From Alkaliflexus imshenetskii DSM 15055 (GTDB taxonomy: Bacteria; Bacteroidota; Bacteroidia; Bacteroidales; Marinilabiliaceae): DNA of 64,000 nucleotides. The notes below the pieces were generated by a model. It was not told where the DNA came from. It worked only from the letters and a program-made list of their open reading frames with translations, and ran no database searches. Shown piece after piece: positions 50,716 to 60,856 of the stretch. The stretch is from positions 3,373,725-3,437,724 of the forward strand of contig NZ_KI912105.1 of NCBI RefSeq assembly GCF_000517065.1. The letters run 5' to 3'. A program made the position numbers and the translations under genes. The first letter of the stretch is position 1. Each line of letters opens with the position of its first letter.

Positions 50716-53195
50716 AAAAACAATCAATCGGTTCATTCAGAAGATGCTTAAATCAGATTAGCGGGATGGCGACTGAAACCATGAGGCGAATAGTGCGTTC
50801 CGGACAATTTCCGGTGAAGGGTTTAATTATCATATTTCTATTCATAAGCTTTTCCGGTGTTTCCCAACCATTTCAAAAAACTGAGAAGGGCGTTGTTGCT
50901 CACTGCAATTCAGTTGATGTTGAAATTCAATTCTTCAGCAACTCTATTGTCAGGGTAACTAAATGGCCAAATGGCACTTCATTCACCAAAGAGAGCCTTT
51001 CTGTTATCAAGGCGCCGGAAAAAACGGCGCTTCGAATTCAGCAAGATGGGAATTTCCTTAACTTAAGAAGCAGCAGGTTAATGGTTCAGCTAAATCTGGA
51101 CAACGGACAAGTGACCTTCTTAAGTGGTAATGGCGATGTGATGCTTAGCGAATCAAAATCTGGTGCCGAGTTTATTGATTTTGACGATGCCGGAGTAAAA
51201 ACGTTTAGTGTGTCGCAATCCTTCAATCTGGACGAAGAAGAGGCGATATACGGTCTTGGTTTTCAGCAGAAGGGAAGAATGATCCAAAGAAACCTTGTGA
51301 TGAACATGATTCAGAACAATACCGAGTCTTTTGTCCCTTTCTTTCAGTCTGTTAAAGGGTACGGGCTCTTTTGGGATAATTACTCCCCAACTACCTTTTC
51401 AGATTCATCGAATGTGACTACGTTTAGTTCTGTGGTGGGCGATTGTATCGACTATTATTATATGGCAGGTGCAAATGCCGATGCTGTAATTGCGCAAATG
51501 CGCGAGTTAACCGGACAGGTACCAATGTTTCCGCTCTGGACTTACGGCTACTGGCAAAGTAAGGAGCGATACAAGAGTCAGGAAGAAACCGTTGGAATCG
51601 TCAGAAAATACAGAGAATTGGGTGTGCCACTCGATGGCATTATTCAGGATTGGCAATACTGGGGCAGCAACTACCTTTGGAATGCAATGGAGTTTCTGGA
51701 TCAGGAGTTTCCGAACCCTCAAAAATTTGTGGATGATGTGCACGCGCTTAATGCACGCATGATAATCACCATTTGGTCTTCTTTTGGACCAATGACCAAA
51801 CAGTACAGGGAGTTAGATGCCGGGGGAATGTTGATGAATATCTCTACCTGGCCGCAATCCGGTTCTACTTTATGGCCTCCAAAACTTGATTATCCTTCAG
51901 GAGTTAGGGTTTACGATGCCTATCATCCTGAGGCAAGAGATATTTATTGGAAGTATTTGAACGATGGCCTTTTCTCTTTGGGCATTGATGGTTGGTGGAT
52001 GGATTCAACTGAACCGGATCATTTTGATTGGTTGCCGGAGGATTTCGACTTTAAAACGTATCTCGGCTCCTTTAGGCGGGTTCGTAACGCTTATCCACTA
52101 ATGACTGTAGGTGGAGTTTATAAAAATCAACGTGCCGTTACATCTGATAAACGCGTGTTTATCCTTACCCGCTCTGCTTTTGCCGGTCAACAACGCTATG
52201 GCGCGAACACCTGGACTGGTGACGTTATCGCATCATGGGAAACTTTAAGAAATCAGATATCGGCCGGACTAAATTTCACACTCTCTGGCATACCTCATTG
52301 GAATAGCGATATTGGAGGCTTTTTTCTTTGGGAGTTTCCCGAAAAGCTCAATGATTCGGAATATCGCGAGTTATATGCCCGCTGGATACAATTTGGTGCT
52401 TTTTGTCCCATGATGCGATCGCATGGCGCAGAAGCTCCCAGAGAAATATTCCAGTTTGGAACCAAAGGTGAGCATATTTACGATGCAATCGAAAAGTATA
52501 TCAATCTGCGCTATCGGCTTTTACCATACATCTACTCCACGTCATGGGATGTCACTGCCAATCAGTCTAGCTTTATGCGGGCTTTGATGATGGATTTTGC
52601 CTCTGATAAAAATGTGTGGGATATCAACAATCAGTACATGTTTGGAAAATCGATTTTGGTAAGCCCGGTGACCGAAGCCATGTATTCTGACAAGGTAAAC
52701 GGAAGCTTTGATAAGGTTAAATCATCATCGGTATATCTGCCGGAGGGTGCCGATTGGACTGATTTCTGGACCGGCGTAAGGCACCGTGGAGGGAAAACAA
52801 TCTCGAAAGAGTCTCCCATCGATATCATGCCATTGTATATAAGAGCTGGTTCAATTTTACCCATCGGACCAAATGTTCAATACGCCTCTGAAAAAGATTG
52901 GAGCAGTTTGGAAATACGGATCTATCCTGGCGCAAATGGTGAGTTTACACTATATGAGGATGAGAATGACAACTATAATTATGAGAATGGACTCTATTCA
53001 CAAATCCATTTTACCTGGAACGAGTCAAAAAAGACCTTAACCATCGATGCTCGCAAAGGCTCTTTCTCTGGCATGCAAAATGAACGTATCTTTAAGGTTG
53101 TAGTGGTTGATGAGTCGAATGGCATAGGCATGGATTCTCATGTAATCGACAAAGAGGTGAAATATAGAGGCAGAAAAACTGTCGTTAAACTTTAG
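50712..53195 (+). CDS. GH31 glycosidase 2 (alpha-xylosidase/alpha-glucosidase type)
   Basis: An 827-residue exported GH31 without a PA14 insert. The start is uncertain. ATG at 50712 lines up with the start of the gene at 57483 in the shared leader repeat, but a neat signal peptide (RSGQFPVKGLIIIFLFISF) begins only at ATG 50781, and the frame is open up to 50625. The barrel has nucleophile Asp431 (numbered from 50712) in WWMDSTEPDHFDW and the acid/base Asp in TWTGDVIASW. C-terminal beta domains end with YEDENDNYNYENG. Role as for the other GH31: removing an alpha-linked sugar from xylan or xyloglucan-like oligosaccharides. Confidence 0.9.
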   Translation: MKKQSIGSFRRCLNQISGMATETMRRIVRSGQFPVKGLIIIFLFISFSGVSQPFQKTEKGVVAHCNSVDVEIQFFSNSIVRVTKWPNGTSFTKESLSVIKAPEKTALRIQQDGNFLNLRSSRLMVQLNLDNGQVTFLSGNGDVMLSESKSGAEFIDFDDAGVKTFSVSQSFNLDEEEAIYGLGFQQKGRMIQRNLVMNMIQNNTESFVPFFQSVKGYGLFWDNYSPTTFSDSSNVTTFSSVVGDCIDYYYMAGANADAVIAQMRELTGQVPMFPLWTYGYWQSKERYKSQEETVGIVRKYRELGVPLDGIIQDWQYWGSNYLWNAMEFLDQEFPNPQKFVDDVHALNARMIITIWSSFGPMTKQYRELDAGGMLMNISTWPQSGSTLWPPKLDYPSGVRVYDAYHPEARDIYWKYLNDGLFSLGIDGWWMDSTEPDHFDWLPEDFDFKTYLGSFRRVRNAYPLMTVGGVYKNQRAVTSDKRVFILTRSAFAGQQRYGANTWTGDVIASWETLRNQISAGLNFTLSGIPHWNSDIGGFFLWEFPEKLNDSEYRELYARWIQFGAFCPMMRSHGAEAPREIFQFGTKGEHIYDAIEKYINLRYRLLPYIYSTSWDVTANQSSFMRALMMDFASDKNVWDINNQYMFGKSILVSPVTEAMYSDKVNGSFDKVKSSSVYLPEGADWTDFWTGVRHRGGKTISKESPIDIMPLYIRAGSILPIGPNVQYASEKDWSSLEIRIYPGANGEFTLYEDENDNYNYENGLYSQIHFTWNESKKTLTIDARKGSFSGMQNERIFKVVVVDESNGIGMDSHVIDKEVKYRGRKTVVKL

Positions 53196-53265
53196 TAATG
53201 TACAAAGATTCGAGTTGTTTTCTTGACTTTTTTCAAACAGAGTAATGTAGATAAAATATATACGA

Positions 53266-55860
53266 ATGAGACATCTATTTTTAATTACGCTGGTATTGGT
53301 GTTTGTCGCCAACTTGTCGGCACAACAATACCCTTTTCAAAATCCGAACCTTAGTTCCGAGGAGCGTGCAAAGGATTTAATATCCCGATTGACCATTGAA
53401 GAGAAGTCGGCACTGCTTTGCGACCAGTCAGATGCAATACCAAGATTGGGTATAAAGAGATTTAACTGGTGGAGCGAGGCGTTACACGGTTACGCTAGTA
53501 ACGACAGTGTTACAGTTTTTCCACAACCAATAGGTATGGCCGCATCATTTAACGATGAATTGGTGTTTAAGATTTTTGATGCTACCTCGGATGAGGCGCG
53601 TGCAAAATATCACCAGGCCATGCGCAGGGGGCAGGAGAACCGCAGGTTCTTGAGTCTATCGGTATGGACGCCCAATGTGAATATCTTTCGTGATCCGCGC
53701 TGGGGACGAGGTCAGGAAACCTATGGCGAAGACCCTTACCTGATGACACGTATGGGCGTGCAGGTGGTTAAAGGTCTGCAAGGACCCGAGGATGCCCGTT
53801 ACCGCAAACTGTTGGCCTGTGCAAAGCATTATGCAGTGCATTCGGGTCCGGAGTGGAGTCGTCACGAGTTAAACGTGACAAATGTGAGTCCGCGCGAGTT
53901 TTATGAGACATACATGCCTGCTTTTAAAGCTCTGGTGCAAGATGCCGACGTACGTCAGGTGATGTGTGCCTACCAGCGTCTCGAGGATGAGCCTTGTTGT
54001 AGTAACACCCGACTTCTTCAACGTATTTTACGCGACGAGTGGGGATTTAAACATCTTGTGGTGGCCGACTGTGGCGCCATAACCGACTTCTATACTACGC
54101 ATAACGTCTCTTCGAGCCGCGAACATGCCGCAGCCCGTGGACTATTAGCCGGTACCGATCTGGAATGTATCTGGGATAACTACCATTATAAGGATCTGCC
54201 CAAAGCTTTGGAAATGGATCTGATAAAAGAAGAAGACATTGACATTAGTTTGATGCGTGTATTGATTGGCCGTTTCGATTTGGGTGATTTTGACGACGAT
54301 GCCATTGTGCCCTGGGCGCAAATTCCTGAATCGGTGCTCAACAACGATAAACACAAGGCTCTAACCTACAAAATGGCGCAGCAGTCCATGACGCTGTTGC
54401 ACAACCGCAACAATACCTTACCATTGAAAAAATCGATGAAAAAGGTTGCTGTTATTGGGCCAAATGCCGACGATGCCGAAATGCTTTGGGGTAACTACAA
54501 CGGTACGCCAATTGAAACGATTACCATCCTCGATGGAATTATCTCGAAAATAGGAAAAGACCGGGTTTACTACGAAAAAGGAGTTGATTTGGTTGACGAC
54601 AAGGTGACCATAAGCTACTTTTCGCAGACATCATTTAATGGCAGAGCAGGATTCAGAGCTACATACTGGAATCATCCAAATTTCGAAGGAACCCCTGTAG
54701 CTGTTCAGCAGATTGCAAATCCAATCAGACTTACAGCTGCCGGTCAGCATGAGTTTGCGCCGGGTGTTTGGCTCGAAAATTTTTCTGCAATATACGAGGC
54801 CGAATTTACGCCAACTGTTTCGGAAGAGATTGTGTTTAAAAGTGGTGCTACCGGACTGTTTGAGTTGCTGGTTAACGACGAGCCTTTAACGAGCTATACC
54901 AACTGGCGTACAATCTCATCAAAATTACCTTTAAAGGTTGAGGCGGGTAAAACCTATAACATTAAAATACGTTATGCCCACCGCGAAAACTGGCAGGCCA
55001 ATATAGAGTTTGACTTTGGTCGTGAGGAGGATGTGGACTATGCGGCGCTTATCAATCGCCTAAAAGGTATCGATACTGTGATTTTTGTGGGTGGTTTATC
55101 CGGAAATCTGGAAGGTGAGGAGATGCCTGTTTCTTTTCCGGGTTTTAAAGGTGGCGACAGAACAAACATTGAACTTCCTGCCGTGCAGCGCAATGCACTA
55201 AAAGCACTTAAAGAAGCCGGAAAGAAAGTAATATTCGTTAACTGCTCCGGTTCGGCAATAGCGCTTGAGCCTGAACTGGCAACCAGCGATGCCATTTTAC
55301 AGGCTTGGTATGCCGGTGAGATGGGTGGATTGGCAGTGGCCGATGTGCTTTTTGGTGATTATAATCCTGCCGGAAAATTACCTGTTTCATTCTATCGTAA
55401 CTCCGATAAACTGGGCGATTTTGAAGATTACTCCATGAAAGGTCGTACCTATCGTTATACAACAGATGTATTGTTTCCATTTGGATTCGGGTTAAGTTAT
55501 ACCAGATTTGAGATGGGTAATGCCTCTGCCAGTAAAACGGTTCTTAGTGCCAATGAATCAACTAAACTTACCATTCCTGTAAGAAACCGTGGTAAGCGTG
55601 ACGGAACTGAAATCGTTCAGGTTTACATCCGTAAGGTTGGAGATGTGGATGGCCCTTTAAAAACTTTGAGAGGCTTTCAGCGCGTTGAAGTGGCTGCCGG
55701 TAAAACCCAGAATGCGGTAATAGAGCTAGACTCTTCATCATTCGAGTTTTACGATTGGAACAAACGCCAAATGGCTGTTACGCCCGGAGAATATGAGGTG
55801 CTTTATGGCAATAGTTCAAATGATAAGGATTTGAAAGTTCTAAACATTAAGATTCAATAG
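53266..55860 (+). CDS. GH3 beta-xylosidase with PA14 insert
   Basis: An 864-residue exported GH3 (signal peptide about 1-19, ending LSAQ). The barrel (about 25-330) has nucleophile Asp268 in VVADCGAI and the xylosidase-type start CDQSDAIPRLGI. The second domain is split by a PA14-like module (about 460-590, with FRATYWNHPNFEG and NIKIRYAHRENW), and a fibronectin-III-like domain ends the protein. PA14 inserts at this place are frequent in GH3 beta-xylosidases and glucosidases. It probably releases xylose from the non-reducing end of xylo-oligosaccharides. The next gene starts 2 bases after its stop. Confidence 0.93.
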   Translation: MRHLFLITLVLVFVANLSAQQYPFQNPNLSSEERAKDLISRLTIEEKSALLCDQSDAIPRLGIKRFNWWSEALHGYASNDSVTVFPQPIGMAASFNDELVFKIFDATSDEARAKYHQAMRRGQENRRFLSLSVWTPNVNIFRDPRWGRGQETYGEDPYLMTRMGVQVVKGLQGPEDARYRKLLACAKHYAVHSGPEWSRHELNVTNVSPREFYETYMPAFKALVQDADVRQVMCAYQRLEDEPCCSNTRLLQRILRDEWGFKHLVVADCGAITDFYTTHNVSSSREHAAARGLLAGTDLECIWDNYHYKDLPKALEMDLIKEEDIDISLMRVLIGRFDLGDFDDDAIVPWAQIPESVLNNDKHKALTYKMAQQSMTLLHNRNNTLPLKKSMKKVAVIGPNADDAEMLWGNYNGTPIETITILDGIISKIGKDRVYYEKGVDLVDDKVTISYFSQTSFNGRAGFRATYWNHPNFEGTPVAVQQIANPIRLTAAGQHEFAPGVWLENFSAIYEAEFTPTVSEEIVFKSGATGLFELLVNDEPLTSYTNWRTISSKLPLKVEAGKTYNIKIRYAHRENWQANIEFDFGREEDVDYAALINRLKGIDTVIFVGGLSGNLEGEEMPVSFPGFKGGDRTNIELPAVQRNALKALKEAGKKVIFVNCSGSAIALEPELATSDAILQAWYAGEMGGLAVADVLFGDYNPAGKLPVSFYRNSDKLGDFEDYSMKGRTYRYTTDVLFPFGFGLSYTRFEMGNASASKTVLSANESTKLTIPVRNRGKRDGTEIVQVYIRKVGDVDGPLKTLRGFQRVEVAAGKTQNAVIELDSSSFEFYDWNKRQMAVTPGEYEVLYGNSSNDKDLKVLNIKIQ

Positions 55861-55862
55861 TT

Positions 55863-57239
55863 ATGTTATTTAAAAAAATCATAATCCTCTCTTTGTTAAT
55901 GTGTGTGTTGAGTTTGAATGCGCAAAACCCCATCGTTCAAACCTATTTTACGGCCGACCCTGCTCCAATGGTGCACAATGGTACGGTTTATATGTACACC
56001 ACACACGATGAGGATGAAACGATAGATAACTTTTTTACAATGCACAACTGGCGGTGCTACTCGTCAACCGACATGGTAAACTGGACCGATCATGGTGTGG
56101 TGGCTTCACTCAAAGATTTTAAGTGGAGCGATAAAACCAATGGTGCCTGGGCGCCTCAGGCTATCGAAAGAAACGGAAAGTTCTACCTCTATTGCCCCAT
56201 TCATGGCGATGGCGTGGCTGTGCTGGTTGCCGATTCTCCCACAGGACCGTTTGTTGACCCGCTCGGAAAAAGGTTGATTGATGGCACTGCCAATATTTGG
56301 CACGACATCGATCCTACCGTTTTTATTGATGACGACGGACAAGCGTATCTGTTTTGGGGAAATCCGGGATTGTATTACGTGAAGCTGAACGAGGACATGA
56401 TATCTTATGACCGAACCGTTGGCAGCAATGGCATATTCGCTGTTGAGATGACCACCGAGGGTTTTGGCGAGCACATTGGACGCGATGGTAACATGCGAAC
56501 CAAATATACCGAAGGGCCATGGGTGTATAAACGAAATGATCTTTATTATCTGGTTTATGCCGCTTCCGGTATTCCGGAATATATTGCCTACTCAACTGCA
56601 CCATCCATCAAAGGCCCATGGACTTATAGAGGTTACATCATGGAAAGAGCGCCTCACCTGGCTTTTACAAACCACCCGGGAATCATCGACTTTAAAGGAA
56701 ACTCCTATTTCTTTTATCACACCCATGAGCTTTCGGGCGGCGAAGGATTTAAACGTTCAGTAAGTGTGGAGCAGTTTGAATACAACGCAGATGGTTCCAT
56801 TCCGCTTATTATTCCTTCCAAAGAGGGCGTGAAAAAGAGTGTGTCCAACCTTAACCCGTTTGCAAGGGTTGAAGCGGAAACCATTGCCTGGTCGGAGGGG
56901 TTAAAAACGGCTTCTGACAATGAAGGAGGAATTTTTGTGACTAAAATCCATAATGGCGATTTTATAAAAGTGCGCTCAGTTGATTTTTCCAACGGTGCCA
57001 AATCATTCAAGGCTACTATTGCCTCAGCCGCCAAAGGTGGAAAGATTGAATTAAGACTTGGTGCTCCTGATGGTCAACTCATAGGGACATGCAAAGTTAA
57101 AGACACCAAAGGGTGGACTGACTGGCGAACCATTGAAAGCAAAACAAAAGCAGTAGGTGGAGTTCATGACCTGTACCTGGTATTTAAAGGTGGCGAAGGT
57201 GAACTATTTAATTTTGATTGGTGGATGTTTTCAAGGTAG
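55863..57239 (+). CDS. GH43 with C-terminal CBM6, paralogue 3
   Basis: A 458-residue exported enzyme (signal peptide about 1-20, ending LNAQ), translationally coupled to GH3 by a 2-base gap. The three GH43 acids are in TADPAP, DIDPTVF and EGPW, and the CBM6-like domain begins RVEAETIAWSEG and ends FNFDWWMF. Closest to paralogue 2 at 42305. Likely an alpha-L-arabinofuranosidase on arabinoxylan; the three copies probably differ in which branched arabinose they accept. Confidence 0.92.
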   Translation: MLFKKIIILSLLMCVLSLNAQNPIVQTYFTADPAPMVHNGTVYMYTTHDEDETIDNFFTMHNWRCYSSTDMVNWTDHGVVASLKDFKWSDKTNGAWAPQAIERNGKFYLYCPIHGDGVAVLVADSPTGPFVDPLGKRLIDGTANIWHDIDPTVFIDDDGQAYLFWGNPGLYYVKLNEDMISYDRTVGSNGIFAVEMTTEGFGEHIGRDGNMRTKYTEGPWVYKRNDLYYLVYAASGIPEYIAYSTAPSIKGPWTYRGYIMERAPHLAFTNHPGIIDFKGNSYFFYHTHELSGGEGFKRSVSVEQFEYNADGSIPLIIPSKEGVKKSVSNLNPFARVEAETIAWSEGLKTASDNEGGIFVTKIHNGDFIKVRSVDFSNGAKSFKATIASAAKGGKIELRLGAPDGQLIGTCKVKDTKGWTDWRTIESKTKAVGGVHDLYLVFKGGEGELFNFDWWMFSR

Positions 57240-57281
57240 GGAGAGTATTTTATTAAGGATAAATATGGGAGTTTAAAGGAT

Positions 57282-57397
57282 ACGAGCCATGAGAAACCTT
57301 TTCTCACACAGGGGAATGAATAACTGGCGAGTTTCATCCCGATAAATCGGGACAAGTTGTGCCCATTAATAAAAAAACAAATTATAAACAGATGAAA
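57282..57397 (+). repeat. Leader repeat copy B
   Basis: About 116 bases starting ACGAGCCATGAG and ending AACAAATTATAAACAGATGA. Unlike copies A and C it carries an extra stretch with a perfect hairpin CCCGATAAATCGGG (57338-57351). It is followed in tandem by copy C. Confidence 0.7.
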
Positions 57398-57488
57398 CGA
57401 GCCATGAGTAACTATAACTCGCAAAGGGGCATGATTATTAAGGTGAGTTCCATCTGACCATTGAAAAACAAATTATAAACAGATGAAA
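57397..57488 (+). repeat. Leader repeat copy C, ending at the GH43 start
   Basis: About 92 bases starting ACGAGCCATGAG and ending AACAAATTATAAACAGATGA, the last ATG being the start of the GH43 gene. A 21-codon open frame (57392-57457, beginning MKRAMSNYNSQRG) resembles the opening of the frame in copy A. The whole 57240-57482 gap is made of copies B and C plus about 40 plain bases. Confidence 0.7.
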
Positions 57489-59060
57489 AGAACTATTTAT
57501 TGGGTTTTGGCTGTGATGTTATTCACGGCATGCAAATCAATGCCTGTTACGGAATCGAACAGCCATAAAGCTGTTAATCCAATTATATGGGCAGATGTGC
57601 CTGATATGTCGATTGTTCGTGTGGACGACACATATTACATGGCAAGTACAACCATGCACATGAGTCCCGGTTTGCCTATCATGAAATCAAAGGATTTGGT
57701 AAACTGGGAGCTTGTAAGTTATGCATACAATGTATTGGTGGATAATGATAAAATGGGCCTGAATAATGGCGAACGAGCCTATGGAAATGGATCATGGGCT
57801 CCTAGCTTACGCCACCATAATGGGGTGTTTTATGCGTCAACTTTTTCTGCCACATCAGGGAAAACGCACATCTTTAAAACCACCGATATCGAAAATGGCA
57901 CATGGGAGGAGATCTCATTCAGACCTTCCATTCACGACCACTCACTCTTTTTCGACGACGACGGAAAGGTGTACCTGATAGCAGGTGTTGGCCGAATTAC
58001 AATGGTTGAGTTAGAAGAGGATCTCTCCGGTGTAAAAGCGGGAACAGAAAAGCTGTTGATTGAAAATGCCAGCGCACCAGCCGGCGACAACATTATGCTT
58101 CCTGCTGAAGGCTCACAAATGTTTAAAGTACACGGTAAATACTATCTCTTTAATATCACCTGGGTTAGAGGTGGAATGCGAAAGGTCATCATTCACAGAG
58201 CGGATCAAATCACCGGCCCTTATGAGGGTAAACTGGCCTTGCGCGACAGAGGCATTGCCCAGGGTGGGATTATTGACACGCCTGAAGGCAATTGGTTTGC
58301 ATATATGTTTCGCGATTTTGGTTCCGTGGGGCGAATCCCTTACCTGATGCCCATGAAATGGCAAGACGGTTGGCCGGTTCTCGGCGTGGACGGAGTTGTG
58401 CCCGATACGCTTGATATTGCCGTTAAAAATATAAATGCTGCTGGCATTGTGGCTTCCGATGATTTTGAAAGAGAACAGGGTGACAATTCATTGCCATTGG
58501 CATGGCAGTGGAATCACAATCCGGTGAATGAATACTGGTCGTTACAAGAGCGCAGTGGCTATTTGCGCCTAAAAACCTCACGCGTCGATGCAGATGTGCT
58601 TCAGGCAAGAAACACACTCACACAGCGAACATTTGGTCCTGAAAGTGCCGCATCCACCGTTGTGGAGGTAAGCAATATGAAGGATGGCGATTTTGCTGGC
58701 ATGATTGCCTTACAACGTCGCTATGGACTGGTTGGCGTATCGCGTGATGGCAATTCATCGTCCATCATTATGGTTACCAACGAATCTGAAGAGCCTCGCG
58801 AAGTGGTAAGAATTGAGCTGAATCAGGATAAGGTATATCTGAAAATCGCCTGTGATTTCAACAACAGAGCCGATAAAGCCTATTTCTATTACAGCCTGGA
58901 TGGTGAGGTTTGGACCGAAATTGGCGAATCGTTACAGATGGCTTACACATTACCACATTTTATGGGTTATCGCTTTGGGTTGTTTAATTATGCTACCAAA
59001 TCAGCCGGCGGATATGTTGATTTCGGGTACTTCGATATTTCAGACAACACAGTAGAATAG
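57483..59060 (+). CDS. GH43 beta-xylosidase/arabinofuranosidase with C-terminal beta-sandwich, lipoprotein
   Basis: A 525-residue lipoprotein (lipobox LFTAC, Cys17). The propeller (about 30-310) has base Asp41 in ADVPDMS, modulator Asp152 in IHDHSLFF and acid Glu209 in PAEGSQ. The concanavalin-like C-terminal domain (about 330-520) is that of xylosidase-type GH43. It probably releases xylose or arabinose from oligosaccharides at the cell surface or periplasm. It is the best in-window template for the inactive GH43-like module at 7060-7910. Leader repeats B and C lie directly upstream and may influence its translation. Confidence 0.92.
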   Translation: MKRTIYWVLAVMLFTACKSMPVTESNSHKAVNPIIWADVPDMSIVRVDDTYYMASTTMHMSPGLPIMKSKDLVNWELVSYAYNVLVDNDKMGLNNGERAYGNGSWAPSLRHHNGVFYASTFSATSGKTHIFKTTDIENGTWEEISFRPSIHDHSLFFDDDGKVYLIAGVGRITMVELEEDLSGVKAGTEKLLIENASAPAGDNIMLPAEGSQMFKVHGKYYLFNITWVRGGMRKVIIHRADQITGPYEGKLALRDRGIAQGGIIDTPEGNWFAYMFRDFGSVGRIPYLMPMKWQDGWPVLGVDGVVPDTLDIAVKNINAAGIVASDDFEREQGDNSLPLAWQWNHNPVNEYWSLQERSGYLRLKTSRVDADVLQARNTLTQRTFGPESAASTVVEVSNMKDGDFAGMIALQRRYGLVGVSRDGNSSSIIMVTNESEEPREVVRIELNQDKVYLKIACDFNNRADKAYFYYSLDGEVWTEIGESLQMAYTLPHFMGYRFGLFNYATKSAGGYVDFGYFDISDNTVE

Positions 59061-59151
59061 CCGGGTTTGTTGTTGACAATCAAAGCTTAGTTCAGCGCAG
59101 ATTTTTTTGTATTGAACAACAAATAATTATATAACTAAAAATACAAATTCA

Positions 59152-60756
59152 ATGAAGTATTCATTTTCAGGGAAAAAGAGGCTTACTTTAGCAAGTCTCT
59201 TTGTATTGGTTTTTACGATGAGTATGGGTTCTGCCTTTGCTCAAAGCCGTAATGCGGTGAAAATTGCCGTTAACCCCGCTGAAACCGGGCCTGTGATTAA
59301 CCGTCATATTTTTGGGCATTTTGCCGAGCACCTTGGTTTCGGCATTTACGGTGGAATCTGGGTTGGTCCGGAATCCGATATTCCAAACACCAGGGGCATA
59401 CGCAATGATGTGGTTCAGGCGCTTAAAGAGATTAAAGTGCCCAATGTGCGATGGCCGGGTGGTTGCTTTGCCGACCAGTATCACTGGCGCGATGGTATTG
59501 GCAAACCGGAGGAACGTCGGTCAAGAATCAATGTGAGCTGGGGTGGGGCTCCTGAACCAAATACATTTGGAACACATGAGTTTTTTGATTTCATTCAGCA
59601 AATTGGTTCTGAGGCATTTATATCTGCCAATATTGGGTCAGGTACGGTGCAGGAATCGGCCGACTGGCTGGAGTATCTTACAGCTACCGGCTCATCACTT
59701 GCCCAAGAAAGAGCGCGTAATGGTCATCCTGAGCCTTATGACGTGCTTTTCTGGGGTATTGGTAACGAAGTATGGGGTTGTGGTGGTCCTTTTACACCTG
59801 CTGAGTACGTGACTGAACTTAAAAAATTCGCAACTTTCACAAACAACTACAATCCGCATACACCAACACAGTTTGTTGCTGTAGGTCCCGACTCGTTTGA
59901 TGAGTATAGCTTTGGTTACACCGAAGCCATTATGGAGGCATGGGCCAACAGAACCTGGACATGGAACATTCAGGGACTCTCGTTGCACATGTACACCCGT
60001 GGCGGATGGCCGGCGGTGATTCCTGCAACAGGGTTTGGCGAAAGACAATATGCAGAAGTGATACAGGAAACCCTCCAGATGGATCAATTCATAATTGATA
60101 ACAAAGCCATTATGGATAAGTACGATCCCAATGTGGAAGTTTCTATTTTGGTGGATGAATGGGGCACCTGGTATGCACCTACCGAAGGTACAAACCCGGG
60201 CTTCCTGATACAGCAAAACTCACAGCGCGATGCTGTTTTGGCTGCATTGAATTTTAACATCTTTGCCCGCCATGCCGATCGCGTGCATGGTGCCAACATT
60301 GCACAGATGATCAATGTGTTGCAAGCCATGATTTTTACCGAAGGTGAGAAAATGGTGCTTACGCCAACTTACCACGCTTTCCGTATGTATGTGCCATTTC
60401 AGGATGCCACCCGATTGGATATCAAGTTTGACCAGGGCACATATACTGTTGGTGACATCACGCTTCCACGTGTGGATGCCATTGCTGCAAAAGGTAAAGA
60501 CGGAAAAATCTATGTGGCAATTACCAACATCGACGCTAAAAACACTGCTTCTTTCGATCTTACTTTGGATGGATATTCCATCTCAAATGTGAAAGGGGAA
60601 ACGCTTTTTGCAAACGCCATCGATGCTGTTAACACCTTCGATAAACCCAACAACGTGTCGCCCAAAGCAATTAGTCCACGTGTTGCCCGCAACAACATTT
60701 CTGTTACTGTACAGCCACAGTCTGTTACTGTGCTTACTATCGATGCCCGTAAATAA
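59152..60756 (+). CDS. GH51 alpha-L-arabinofuranosidase
   Basis: A 534-residue exported GH51 (signal peptide about 1-31, ending AFAQ). The barrel (about 40-400) carries acid/base Glu206 in WGIGNEVWGCGG and nucleophile Glu336 in LVDEWGTWY, with the usual FGHFAEHLG start. The C-terminal beta domain ends TVQPQSVTVLTID. Length is normal. It removes alpha-linked arabinofuranose from arabinoxylan fragments. A terminator follows at 60766-60794. Confidence 0.95.
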   Translation: MKYSFSGKKRLTLASLFVLVFTMSMGSAFAQSRNAVKIAVNPAETGPVINRHIFGHFAEHLGFGIYGGIWVGPESDIPNTRGIRNDVVQALKEIKVPNVRWPGGCFADQYHWRDGIGKPEERRSRINVSWGGAPEPNTFGTHEFFDFIQQIGSEAFISANIGSGTVQESADWLEYLTATGSSLAQERARNGHPEPYDVLFWGIGNEVWGCGGPFTPAEYVTELKKFATFTNNYNPHTPTQFVAVGPDSFDEYSFGYTEAIMEAWANRTWTWNIQGLSLHMYTRGGWPAVIPATGFGERQYAEVIQETLQMDQFIIDNKAIMDKYDPNVEVSILVDEWGTWYAPTEGTNPGFLIQQNSQRDAVLAALNFNIFARHADRVHGANIAQMINVLQAMIFTEGEKMVLTPTYHAFRMYVPFQDATRLDIKFDQGTYTVGDITLPRVDAIAAKGKDGKIYVAITNIDAKNTASFDLTLDGYSISNVKGETLFANAIDAVNTFDKPNNVSPKAISPRVARNNISVTVQPQSVTVLTIDARK

Positions 60757-60765
60757 TTTAATTCA

Positions 60766-60794
60766 GAAGCCGTCATTTTCTTGACGGCTTCTTT
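60766..60794 (+). terminator. Rho-independent terminator after GH51
   Basis: GAAGCCGTCA (60766-60775) pairs perfectly with TGACGGCTTC (60782-60791) across 6 bases and is followed by a short TTT. The weak T run suggests partial termination before the GH97 gene. Confidence 0.65.
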
Positions 60795-60856
60795 AGCATC
60801 TGCCTGTTGAGGCTTTTGCCCTACAGGTTTACGAATAGGTTTAAATGTATATTATT

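Noticed and set aside
57392-57457. 21-codon frame (MKRAMSNYNSQRG...) as a leader-peptide gene
   Set aside because: It falls inside a repeated element and copy B has no matching start; it is noted as a possibility but there is no positive evidence of translation.
57483-59060. Loss of the catalytic base in this GH43, because ADVPDMS lacks the usual DPD
   Set aside because: Alignment on NP.I....PD.SI.R places Asp41 at the base position, and the other two acids (Asp152, Glu209) are present.
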